In this document: piece by piece, positions 37,301-49,030 of the stretch | Layout of the letters: each line of letters opens with the position of its first letter | Position numbering within the stretch: position 1 is the stretch's first letter | DNA from: Chrysomallon squamiferum | Lineage: Eukaryota > Mollusca > Gastropoda > Neomphalida > Peltospiridae | Reading direction: 5' to 3' | NCBI GenBank assembly: GCA_012295275.1 | Contig: CM022672.1 | Coordinates: 10,221,404-10,285,403, forward strand | DNA length: 64,000 bases | Notes under the pieces: model-generated | The model's input: the letters and a program-made list of their open reading frames with translations, nothing else | Databases searched by the model: none | Told to the model about the DNA's origin: nothing | Made by a program: the position numbers and the translations under genes

Positions 37301-40300
37301 GCATCAAAAGAAAAGGCCATTGTAGAAATAACAAAAGCTTTGAAGACTCACATTGCATCTCCAGAATTAGTAGAAGCAGCCTGTGCAGCCATTATTCCTC
37401 TGAGCCTTGACGGTTTGTTACAGTATTCTTGGTTATAAACATCTTCATCATTATGTTAAATTAATTGTTTTTTAGTTCATATGTCTGTCAATTTGTTTTT
37501 TTAACTTAGTGCAGAAGTCTGTTGTAAATATATTTTTCTCTCTCTCTCTCTCTCTTTTTTTTTTCTTAGTCTAATTTAAATTTAATGCAGCTATTTCTTT
37601 GAACATGCCAAATTATTTTGTTTAGTATGGATTTTATTTATCTATTTTTCAGATACAGTTTTTACATGTAGAACATGTAGTACATGTTTTGTAAGAGTTA
37701 GATATTTTAATTTAGAAATATTATTTAGAAACTATTCAGAGCTTATATTTATTTATTTTTCAAAGATTGGGCATATAGAACATTTTTTATTACAGTCAGA
37801 CATTTTTTAGTAAGTTGATGGATGAATTCATATCAGGAACTGTTATTTAAAAACTATACATGAGTTTTATTTATTTATTTTTCAGAGATTATTTTCACAT
37901 GTAGAACATTTTTAGTTACAGACGACATATCAGGAATTGTTATTTAAAAAACAAGGGTTTTATCTATTTTTTAGAGACTATTTTCCCTTATGTTAATGAA
38001 ATGGACTTGGTTGGAGCTTTGATTGAAGCCTTAAACTTGCACACCAGAGTAGCAAAAGTGGTCAAAAATGGCTGCATGGCATTAGCTGGTCTTTGTGAGC
38101 CAAATGGTAAGAAAATAGGAAAAAACAATTATTTGATTATCATTTCTTATCTAATGTGTGTTTATTTCAGTAAATAAATATTTTGAATAGTCAGTGTATT
38201 GAAATATTATTAATAGTTGTCATTGTGATTCATATTGCAGAGGTTGTAGTAGCAGTAGTAATAATAATAATAATACTCTTCTTAGAAGTAGACCTACTAA
38301 TAGTATAGTGGTGATGTTGCTATAGTTGCTGTCATAGCCATTATAGTCATATAGTTGTTGTCTTAGCAGTTATAGTAATAGTAGAATATTACTGCTACTA
38401 CTACCATTATTATTATTATTATTCCTCCTCATGATCAATATTAAAATCTGCATTTTATTTCTCAATACATTTTCACTTGCAGAAGAATGTGCCTATCGTA
38501 TACTAGCTGGTGATAATCCTGAGGTTGAAAGCATAGGAGGTATTCCAGTTGTAATGAAAGCCTATGAAATCCACAAAGACAATGCAGAAGTGGTAGAAGC
38601 CATCGTCAATCTGGTCAAGGAACTCACAGAGTATGGTAGGTATTTTCAACAACACATAACTGGGCTTTTTTCTCCATTATTCATAAAACATTGACTGTCC
38701 TAGGTATCTTAAGTCATTATGACTATCAGAAATGACAGTTTAAAATTTTCTTTATATAACTGTTCTTTTTCAAATTTTATTTATTATAAGTATTTTTTTT
38801 TATTAAATTAATTAATTTATTAATGGGTAAATTAATGAATTTATTTATATATTTATTTAATTTTAAAAATGATTAACATCCTTCTTTATTAACTGCTATC
38901 AATCAACAATATAGTATTTAAATTTTTGTTAACATATATTGTTTTAAAATTGTTCTTTTACAAACATGAACTTGTGACATATTACTTTGTTTACTAGTTT
39001 TTCTTTTAAAAAAAAAAGAGTAATTCTACATAATCAGTAATTAGGATCATTTGAGACTTTAATTGAAAAAAAATTGCAACAATTCTGTCTGAAGAGTATA
39101 CAATAATGATCAGCATCCCAAAATTCCTTTCTAGATGATATATGCACAGATATGCACAGCCTCAAAGTCCCTAAAACATTGAAGCAAATAAGCATAAAAT
39201 ATGTTAAGGACAAGGTGAGATAGTAGATAGTAGGCTACTAACAAGGAGAATGATGCATAATCTTCTTTCATCTGATAATAGTTTTGTGTTATTTGCTGTA
39301 TAAGTAGAAATTTAATTAATGCAAGAAGATATTTAAAAACATCCAGGACTTATTTGGGAAATTTATTTTCAGGAGGGTTATTTTGTATTAAAATACTTTT
39401 AACTTTTTAATCTGTTGCTAGAAAATAATGCAATTTTTTACTGTTGTAAGTAAATCACTAAACAGTCTTTGATCAAAAAGCTAAAATTGACAGAATTTGT
39501 TTTAAAAATTAATATCTCACATAAGCAGATATAAAACAGAATATTTGTACTTTGGATTGAGATGAATGGTAAACAAAATCAAGGAATATTAAATAAATAT
39601 TTTCAAGAAGATATTTTCACTGTTATCTTGGGGAGTAGACTTGTTTTCTCTTACTTGCAAAAAACACTAACAAATCTTGCTTTTACTGTGTGTGAAACTG
39701 TGCTTCTGCTTATGTTACTAAATAAAACAAAGTTACAGTTATTAGATCTGTGCATTAAGAAGCATATAGCATGGCATGAATAATGGCTTATCAATAACCT
39801 GGCTCTGAAATTGTTTTTATATGATGCACATATGCTTTTATTGATACTTCTTAGAGGAACAACTGACAATAAAATACAATAGAGTTTTAATAAAAGAACA
39901 GATTGCCTATCACATTACAACCTAATTGTATTTAATAACCATATGTCATTTTTGTATTGACATATGAAAACCAATAAATACATTTGCCATCAAGTACATA
40001 TTTTTGGGGATACCACTAAACTAGTTGTATTATTGACCATAATAAATTCATTATGATTTAAAATAAGTAAAATAATAAAGAAATAAATAAATGAAGAATA
40101 ATTATGATGATGGTGATGATCATCATTATCATGCTAATAATAATAATAATAAACAAAAAAATAAATTAAAAAACCAACACTGGAAAGTTAAATCAGAGAA
40201 CTCTAAAGAACTAAAACATACCTATCATTCCATAATTTTTTTATAAAGTATAATTATTATTATTATTATTATGTTTTTTAATTAATTATTTCTAGACTCC

Positions 40301-41019
40301 TGATTATCATTTTGCTTACTTTGTTTAAAACTTTATTATTTTACACTCTGAAGGTGAGAAGTATTTTTTTCATAATACTCTGTTCTCTTGCTTTTTAAAA
40401 TATCTGCTGATCTTTGTGTTACGTTTGTGTGTGTGTGCTGAGTTTTTTATTTAATTTTCTATAACTAGATGACATTAAAGCAGAAATGAGGTATCTGAAA
40501 ACTAGTGAAAAACTTCTTTTTGATGTTGTGAAACGTTTCAAAAACAATGCGGTAAGATGCATGTTGTTACAATACCATTTAACATCAGCATTTAGTTTCT
40601 ACATATCATTTAATTTTGTCTTTGGTAATTCCATATTTTAGGCAGTTATAATTATCTTCTTTTCTTTTGTCATTAATTATAAATTAGACTGTATTTATGG
40701 TTTGGTAAAATGTAGATAAATTGAATGTTTTATTTTTAATAGTAGTAATAGTATTGATACTAATATTTTGTTACTTTATTGTTGTTATTAGTATTATTGT
40801 TGTTTTTGTTGTGTATGTAACAAGCCAAAAAAGACTATAAACATGACAGAAATATTTATTTTTGACACCTTTTAAAACAAAAAAAAAAAAAAAAATTATT
40901 TGAATTTTATGTTACTAGGAATTAACAGATTTTTTATTTTTATTTATAAACATTAAAAAAAGAAAAAAAATTCTATTAACCATCAGTTTCATCATCTTTC
41001 TTCTTTTATTTTAAAAGAA

Positions 41020-41074
<55 letters not shown>

Positions 41075-41220
41075 CTGTATTGTAAAATAATTTAAATAAA
41101 TATTTGTCTTCCTCATTTCAGAATGTAACCAAGCCTTGTGAAGAGGCCATGAAAAAGATTGCTGAAGTAGAAAATAAGAAACAAAAGGAAAAAACAGTAT
41201 CTGAGAAAGAAACAGAATAA
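29391..41220 (+). CDS. STKLD1: Serine/threonine kinase-like domain protein 1 (SgK071 type), kinase plus helical repeats, 19 exons
   Basis: Exons: 29391-29489, 29594-29680, 29967-30011, 30221-30295, 30797-30901, 31519-31589, 32030-32142, 32616-32809, 33530-33603, 34085-34188, 34631-34873, 35582-35643, 36212-36278, 36782-36910, 37284-37412, 37975-38106, 38483-38635, 40469-40551, 41122-41220 (TAA). They sum to 2064 bases, or 687 residues; human STKLD1 is about 680. Residues about 30-320 form a protein-kinase fold: a degenerate Gly loop (VISVDGKGIVHLA, only the last Gly kept), Lys61 (YVLKM), IVMDF hinge, HRDLNPSN at 160-167, DFA at 180-182, MAPEAL, and SDLWSLGCVLFEM. Residues about 325-650 are armadillo-like helices (for example MTACCNALWTLAVS, VVKNGCMALAGLCEPN, VVEAIVNLVKEL), the layout I know from STKLD1. 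The tail is Lys/Glu-rich. Catalytic-loop Lys is Asn164 and DFG is DFA, but the HRD Asp and DFx Asp are present. The alternative start at 29475 (MENYE) would drop 28 residues. Its substrate is unknown. Confidence 0.87.
31232..31348. repeat. (ATT)n followed by (CATT)n microsatellite
   Basis: About 90 bp of ATT with one interruption, then about six CATT units, in the STKLD1 intron after exon 5. Confidence 0.95.
32142..32335. repeat. Tandem duplication (about 95 bp) that includes the exon 7 donor of STKLD1
   Basis: The first roughly 95 bases of the intron, starting GGTGAATGTTTA, recur right after themselves starting GGTAAATGTTTA (second GT at 32238). Blocks such as ACTTTTTCTGTTAATTA and ATTCAGAGAA are shared in the same order. 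The copies have diverged by substitution and small indels. Confidence 0.8.
34258..34325. repeat. (TTTA)n microsatellite
   Basis: About fifteen TTTA units in the STKLD1 intron after exon 10. Confidence 0.93.
34890..35250. repeat. Degenerate minisatellite, roughly 40-bp unit, 8-9 copies
   Basis: Copies vary around TTAGTTTAAAGTAAACTTG, then TTAATATGTTATTTTAACTC. They start about 15 bases inside the intron after STKLD1 exon 11. The middle copies, about 35040-35200, are the most alike. Confidence 0.8.
36598..36643. repeat. (ATTTT)n pentanucleotide repeat
   Basis: About nine units in the STKLD1 intron after exon 13, preceded by TTTA and AAATTTTT-type sequence. Confidence 0.9.
37638..37980. repeat. 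Tandem repeat (about 90-120 bp) carrying copies of the STKLD1 exon 16 acceptor
   Basis: Units of the type ATTTATTTTTCAGAGATT, ACATGTAGAACATTTTT, ATCAGGAATTGTTATTTAAA precede exon 16. The polypyrimidine tract and AG recur at about 37652, 37765 (AG lost: TTTCAAAG) and 37885 before the real acceptor at 37974. Confidence 0.82.
41020..41074. repeat. (AAT)n microsatellite
   Basis: About eighteen AAT units, 47 bases before the last STKLD1 exon. Confidence 0.95.
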
Positions 41221-43404
41221 TTCTTATATTATTATTATTATTTTTTACATCCTGTGTATTAATCATTCTAGATGTTTGAGTGGACTTTTTATGTTGCCAA
41301 GTTTAAGAAACATTCATTAAAAATAATATAATATATGGATAAACATACAAAAACATATCTTTTCTTTGTGTGGAAATTTCAAACAGTGATGTATTGTCAA
41401 AAGATAAGAGCCAAATTATGTTAGTAAGCATATATATATATGAATTTTATCTATCTTGATACTTATTCACCATAGTTCTGCTGTTTTTCAACATAAAGAT
41501 TTTATAGAATTTAACAAACACATCTTCATAACCTTTTTGCTGCTGTTTTATTTTTGATGTTATAAACAATATTTCATTTCTTACCTCAACTTAATAACAA
41601 CTTATGGTTTTTATTTATGGGTTTTAGTCGGAAACATATTTAATTTTGTGAAGACAATGATGACAATTCCCATCATCATTCTTCTTTTTATGTTTTCTAT
41701 TTAATTAATTAGTGTTTTTAATGAATTCATTAATGGTTTGTTATCCAAGCTTTCTGTGATATTAGTATTTTGTTTTTTATTTCATTTATTTGATTCTTTA
41801 TATATTTTTATTTTATTATTGTTAACATTGTTTTATCATTAAACCTCATTGGCATAATGAAGTCATCACGTTCTTTGATTAAAAAAATACTGTATATAAT
41901 ACCTGGGTGCCATGTTTGAAATTAGTTTTGTTTCTAAAACAGAAGTCTGGATAAATCTTAACTAACAGTAAGAAGTCAGAAAATGTCATTAAAACATTTT
42001 TTATTTTATAAAGAAGTCATGAAATTTTTTCTAAAATTAAACTGAAGTCATTACAGTTTTGAGCATATGTTTTTATATTTTATGTGTATTTTCTTATATT
42101 GTTGATTTTTTACCTGCATATCGAAATCACAGTAATTCTGTTCTTGTATTGCATAACAAAAATCACTGCATCTTTCTGATGAAATTATCATAAGAAATCT
42201 TGATCCAGTTCATCGTAAAATATGTGCAGAATATATTATAATGTGCATGCTTTTATAAAGATTTAAAAATAAATAAATAAATAATTTTGACCCTTAATCT
42301 TTTACCAGGTAGAATTCATTTTACATTTGCATACGGATACAAGTTATCTTTCACATAGAAATATCATGAAAATATCTGCTTCATGACAGTAATATAATCC
42401 CTTTCATAACTTCATCATTTTGAAATGCAGTAAATATTTTTTCATCCAGTTTTGGGATGATGTTGCAAAGAAGTAATATTTCCTATGTAGAAGTCTCAAC
42501 AAACATCATTTTAACTACAGTGGAAATGATATAAACACAAACTTTATATTTCAACATTTTTAAAATGTTGAAATACTTTATTCATATATTAATTTCATAT
42601 TATATTTTTCTTTAAAAATGGCCTAAATATATATATATATATATTTCCTAATGGTTGATGATTATATTATAGCAAATGACAAAGCTTCTGATGATGCACA
42701 AATACATACATTTCCCGTTTTGCTATGTTCATATAATTGTCTTTATATGTATATAGATGTATCTATATATCTAGATCTAGATCTATATCTATGTAAATTG
42801 TATGATAATGTTTATGCAGTTTCTGTAAAAATAAAATTTACAGACAGAACTACTAGCATTAAACAGATATAAAATATAACAAACATAGTAAAATATAAAT
42901 ATAATAATCATAAATAATTTTAATAATAATAGTGAATATACAATAAACATCTACTGGTCATTTAACATGTTACGTGATAATGAAATGAAAATGATTAAGG
43001 CTAATATCTGAGGATGCATTGCGATGTAAGAAAATTCCTTTATAGACTGAGTAAATTATTGCAGCCCAGTTAACGTTATTAGTCTTTCTTTCTTTCTTTT
43101 CTATTCCTGTTACAACTGAAAGGAAAATACCAGTTCCTGAGCAGCCTTACAAGCTTACTATTTTATTATCATACTTTTTTATTAACAGAGTTTGGCCACG
43201 ATAAGTTTTGAACAATTTAATGTGAACGTGGCTACGTTTTAATACATGCCTGTGATATAACCGAGATTGTGATATTTTAAAGTGTTACCTCTGTGTTTTG
43301 TATTTGATTAATTATATTCATTGTTTCATGAGTTTTATATTTTACGTGTGCATCTTTTCAGTACTAAATAAAATCTAATGAAAAACTGCATGATGTCGGT
43401 TATT

Positions 43405-43497
<93 letters not shown>

Positions 43498-44047
43498 CTG
43501 TATCTGTCTCTGTCTCTGTCTCTCTCTCTGGGCGTGTGTTTCTCTTTCTCTTTTGGGTACGGATCCAAAACATCTTCAAGATAAAATGACTTTTCAATTT
43601 GATGGAGAAAATAGCTTATGTCAAAGAATGGTTTCCATTACTATAATAAATTTAATTTAAATTTCTACCACTTATATCTGTTTAATATAAAATGAATATT
43701 TATAACCACTATATTTTTGTTTAATTAAAATGAATATCGTATTTCAGATAAAATGTAATTATAACGAAACATCCTCTCAAACCATTAAACAACTACAAGT
43801 TAAAAATACGGTTAACAACCATCGAAGACCAAAATGCAAAATATAAAAAAAGGAAGAGAATGAATAAGAAAAACAAACGAAGCACACATTGGAGAAAATT
43901 TGGAATATTACTTTTTAGTTTCTGGTTTTGTCAGTAAATGGAATCTTAAGACGTCACTCTGTCGATAGACGGCGGTGTCAGAACCATAACTGCGAGTGTG
44001 TCACGTATGGATTTATTCAGATCGGAATCTGATTACTTTGCACCAGG
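41221..44047. other. Intergenic: STKLD1 3' region and spacer
   Basis: No coding exon is supported on either strand. It is AT-rich with a short (AT)n run at 42627-42644 and a long (CT)n array at 43406-43493. Confidence 0.5.
43406..43530. repeat. (CT)n array ending in CTGTAT/CTGTCT variants
   Basis: About 88 bp of pure CT, then hexamer-like TATCTG and TCTCTG variants to 43530. ORFs rich in Ser-Leu or Arg-Glu across it are artefacts. Confidence 0.96.
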
Positions 44048-44325
44048 CAGGGGCAACCGTTTTCGAGACTTGGCTCATCCTCAGGCGGGCCGCAGTTACT
44101 AATTTAGGCGATTTTTGTGTTTTTACGTACAGTTTATTTTAAGACATTTTTCATTTTCATTTACTTCAGAAACTGTTATAATAACAATAAAAAATTACGT
44201 GTGTTTTAGTATATTAGTAGACTTACAAAATAGACTTAATTAATAAAATTTGAATTAATTTTATTTTCGTTGTGAAATTAGGCGGGCCACTCAGAAAGTC
44301 GCGCGGGTCGCATACTCAGTCCATC
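44048..44325. mobile_element. Remnant of a hAT-type non-autonomous DNA transposon (MITE)
   Basis: The left end reads CAGGGGCAACCGTTTTCGAG and is soon followed by GGCGGGCCGCAG. The interior is AT-rich, and near the right GGCGGGCCAC and GCGCGGGTCGCAT appear. A CAGGGG start with inner GCGGGCCGC boxes is the recurrent terminal layout of animal hAT elements. The expected right inverted end (a complement of CAGGGG) is not present, so the copy seems 3'-truncated and its target duplication cannot be tested. There is no transposase sequence. Confidence 0.5.
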
Positions 44326-44542
44326 TCGATACACTCTGAACGTCATGTGACAGTTCGGAAGTTGTTGGCGCCTTATACATTCAATAATATCAGTATCATT
44401 ACAGTGAATTATAAAGTTAAAATCTGGTGAGTGTGTATAGGTTCCATGTTAAAATTTACTTAATAAGTTATATCAACATAAGACCATTTGTTGTGAAAGC
44501 AAAGATTTTACATCAATTTAAATACCGGATACATAGTAAGAA

Positions 44543-44588
<46 letters not shown>

Positions 44589-44633
44589 ATAAAATAGAAT
44601 GCATTTTTAAATTTTAATATCTTCTTTCCAGAC

Positions 44634-44671
<38 letters not shown>

Positions 44672-45031
44672 GGCACTATTATCCAAAAATTTAATCTTCT
44701 TGTTTATAAATTAATTTAAAAATACTTGTTTATTATTATTATTATTATTTTTGTCTTAGTGATGAATAAATATATTTCTGTGTCTCCGTCTTGTTTTGTT
44801 CCTTCTATGATAGAACCATCTCTCAGCTTCAAATTTCTTTCTTGTAATTTAATACTACCAAACAAATATGAGGTTAATTTAATAAATGGAAACAATATAA
44901 GGTCAATTTAAATACCAGAGCTACAACAAGATAATATAGATTGCTTCTACAAAACAGTGTGAAATTTATAATTTGTTTTTCATTTTTCGTTTCTGTCTCG
45001 CTCTCTATCTTTTTCTCTTTTTTTTTTCTTT

Positions 45032-45141
45032 CTTCAAAAAAATAAATAAATAAATAAATAAAAAAATAAATAAAAAAAATATATATATATATAAATAAAA
45101 AAATAAAAAAATATATATTAAATAAATAAATAAAAAAATAA

Positions 45142-45176
<35 letters not shown>
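45032..45176. repeat. A/T-rich compound repeat (AAAT, AT, AAT units)
   Basis: About 145 bases with almost no G or C, made of AAAT units, short AT runs and a final (AAT)n block. Confidence 0.92.
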
Positions 45177-45178
<2 letters not shown>

Positions 45179-46798
45179 GAATGGATATCTTTTGTATCTT
45201 AAATTTATGTATTTTTTTTATTATTTATTTATTTATTTATTTATTTACTTTCAGTTATTGTTTTAACAGCAGGTATCCAAAGATAAAAAAATCTCTAATA
45301 AAAAAAAAAAAAAAAAAAAAAAAAAATTCTTTAAAATAATTAATCGCGTGTATCTGAACACTTCAGTAGGTTAATACCATTAACGACAAAGACGTATTTA
45401 TTTATTTCTCTCCATTCTTTCTCGACCACGACGCGTGAAAGAAGTCATCTTTCCCGAAAGCTTTCACAGTGATGGATTTTTCTAGCTCTGCTGATGTCTG
45501 CTTCAGTGGAATTTACACACAGACCCACTTTGGTAAATACAGCCGCTTCACAGAAAGACGCTAACAAGACAAGCGTTTGGCAGAACGCATCTTGACACTT
45601 GCCTCTGACAATTATCGACCGACAGTTTAATGAAAAACTGAATGGAAAGGAGGGAGGGGGGAAATACTAAGATGACCAATATAAAGAAAGAACGAATGCG
45701 AAAAAGAAAAAGAAAAAAATAATAATAATAAAAGAAGAAGAGACGAGATTGAAATTTGATGCTTTACTCTTCATGTATACATTTTTGCTGATTAAGTTAA
45801 TCGGCCATTTTGAAATTGAGTTTTCACGCTGAACTCGTAATAAAATGTAATCACTCTGAAAAAAAACAAAGTCTGTATTGGTGTGTGTGTGTGGGTGTGA
45901 AAGAGAAAGAGAGATTTAGCAAGAAAATAATTTAGTCTTTTAGTCCTTGTCAATATTAATGACCGACGAAACAGTATTTACAAATAATGTTATTTTATTA
46001 CGTGAAACTGTCGTTAACGTCACTTTAAATTATTACAATCTTTGTCATTTTCTGCATCCACAAAGGATATCACACTTAGTAACCGACAAAAGCACTTGAT
46101 CAACTTTCTCGGATAAAAACTGCACTGTCTGATAAAGAAACAAAACAAAATCCTCCTTTGAGCACTTTTCGCAAACTTGTCTTTATTAGAAGTAAACGGA
46201 ACTCAAAAGAAAACTTAATCTTAGCCAATCAGAGCCTAGACTGTAGTAATCGTTTAAATACAATATGTTTCGTGTTACAGAACTCATACTGAAAACGGCT
46301 AAAAGTCTTCATTCACAATCAAAGGCAAAGTAAAGCCATCCATCAGGATAATTAATTTCCTCCGACATATTTTGCTGCACCGTCGCGTGGCTTTGACAAA
46401 TGAACGTTTCGTGTTGGCAATTATCTTAGATTAAAAACATCGGAACGTAAGAAACTGTTGCTTGATTTAGATCTCGGTTCACTTTGTGTTATTTCAGATG
46501 ACCATCATTAGAATTTCTCTTTAAAGAAGAAGTCGGCATTAACTCTGTTTTAGCGCACAGAAGGTCCTAAGTTCCCGATCCCGAATCTAATCAGGCACGA
46601 TTCCGATAAGCGCCTATTTGACTACACGATTTAAAATTACCTTCCTGGGTTTTCAGACATATAATGGCTGCTCTGTGTATTTGACCGGCAAATATTCTTA
46701 TTGATTTTAGTGCTGGTATTGCAGAATCGTATTTCATTTTGAGTGTTTGAGGAAGAAAGAGAGAGAGAAAAAAGAAAGAGAAGGTGAGATAAGTGGTG

Positions 46799-46906
<108 letters not shown>

Positions 46907-47170
46907 ATTTCTGAAATAGAGAGAAATACAGAGAATGACAAAGAAAAAAGAATAAATGTGATAAATCAAAATTCGAAAACGAACAGTTATTTACATATAT
47001 TTTTGTAGATAAGACAAGTCTTTATATATTAAATATAACCACATAAAATATATTAATCTAAAATTTAAAGTCATTTATAACTCATGGCAGTTTTAAAGAG
47101 AAAAGAAAAAAATCCACTTCCATCCAGTCCATGCATGGGCTACTGTTCCAGAAAGCAGCAGAGGTGTGTA

Positions 47171-47173
<3 letters not shown>

Positions 47174-47218
<45 letters not shown>
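47174..47218. repeat. (CA)n microsatellite
   Basis: About twenty-two CA units, then degenerate ACAT/ACAC/GCGC dinucleotides. Confidence 0.95.
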
Positions 47219-47221
<3 letters not shown>

Positions 47222-47829
47222 CAGACACACATACATACACACACGCACGCGCGGACATATGCACCTTCCCATAAGCTGCAAAATACCTATTACAGCCTTT
47301 GTTACATTATTAACTCAAAAATACAATAACACAGCAACTGATCTCAAAACAGCGATCTATCCAGCATTCTTTAGTCAGCAGTCATATGAAACTCGTCATA
47401 AAACTGACTCATTTGATGCGATCGGGAATGTTGATCTGCATGCTGCAGTCCAGCTCCGACTCTAACGCTCAGATTAATTAAACACTCAGACCAGGCAAAT
47501 TAAATGTTTGAAATATTTGACTACCATTGTTAGTTTACTTGTAGTTCACTTGAGTTCCAGCCATAAATCATAAACCTAAATAAACATTACTAATCATGCT
47601 TAATTAAGCCAGTCCTGTTAGAATAATACTCACTGAATATAGATTTACAGGACAAAATCGATATTATATAAAAAAGAAAGAATTTAGGCTGTAATTTAAC
47701 TGTAATGATCTGAAATTTGAATCGTGTATGGTCAATCCATCCTTTCGCCTAAAGCACGCTTATAACTATTACTGTTGTAGATGTATATACTAATGACGTG
47801 AGGAAACCTTAAATTGATTACTGAATACA

Positions 47830-49030
47830 TGGCCACGCTCTTCGTGTTGTCATCACTAGGGATACCAGTTGCATCGTGTCAGATGTTGACCCGGGACTGT
47901 GTCATCACATGGGCAAGCTATCACAAGACCATTTTGCAGTTAGCTTCAAAACCAACATAACCAAACCTGCTCTGTGCTCAAGGTACAGAATGACATTCTT
48001 CAGTCCACGGATACAGGTTATGTGACTGTGCTCGCTCATCTCGACCTGTCTGCTGCGTTTGACACCATCGACTATTCTGTATCACTCCGACGTCTTGAAC
48101 ATCACTTCGGTATCTCCGGTAGACTATTAGCCTAGATGAAGTCATACCTCTGACAGGTAGGTGTCAGACTGTGTGTGTTAATGGTCAACACATCTGCATG
48201 TAGATTACAGTGTATCCCAGGGATCCGTTCCAGGCCCGAAGAACTACGTTTTGTGTGCCAAACCACTTGGCGATATCATCAGAGACCATCAAATGCAGCA
48301 CCATTTCTATGCTGATGACACACGGTTATTCCTGGCATTCAAATCAAGAAATGGTTTCATTCAACAAGAAGCACTGGCCTGCATCGAAAGGTGCCTCAAA
48401 GACATCGAGATCTGGTTGCACTTCAACACTCTGAAACTAAATGATGTCAAGACCGAGGTGATGATTTTCACTTCTAAACATAACTCAAAGGACGATGACT
48501 CCTATATCAATTTCTGTTGGTGATGCCTCCATAACTTTGGTACCATGTGAGAGAAATCCTCGTGTTATGTTTGAACCTACAATGATTATGGAGCATCAAA
48601 TGAATGGAATATGTCGGCAAAGCTATATTCAACTCTGGAAGGTCTATAGAATCAGGCAGTATCTGACCAGTGATGCCACAAAACACTGGTGAATGGACTT
48701 GTGATGGCGTCACGACTGGACTATTGCGGTGGATACTTACAAGGTTGGCCTAACAACAACTACATTAAAAACACTACTAAAGACCAAATTTTTTCAAATC
48801 CACTTTGTTAATAGTCATTGTTGTTTTATTTTTCCAATTTTAAAATGTTCAAGCTAGTCTGTTGGTTATCTTATACAATTTTTCAATGTGATTCATTTCT
48901 TTTTTACGTTCAACATTATGTTTATATTTATTGTAATATGTTTATGTCAGTGTCTTTCTTTATTTTAGTTTATTAGTTTACAGTGTAAAGCACCCTTGAA
49001 CTTGCTTACAAATATATATAATTAAAAATT
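47830..49030 (+). mobile_element. Decayed non-LTR retrotransposon (jockey/CR1-like LINE) with internal deletion
   Basis: Pieces of a LINE open reading frame occur in one orientation but in several frames. At about 47880-47975 is the C-terminal end of an APE endonuclease (DHFAVSFKT). From about 47985 the sequence is already inside the reverse transcriptase (LDLSAAFDTIDYSV), so the stretch between endonuclease and RT core is missing. The RT catalytic motif FYADDTRLF is at about 48305, LNDVKTEVMIF follows, and RIRQYLTSDATK and LDYCGG thumb-type motifs come later. At least two frame changes (frames 1, 2 and 0) and stop codons show that it is dead. The tail after 48780 is AT-rich and ends near 49030 without a clear target duplication. 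Confidence 0.85.
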
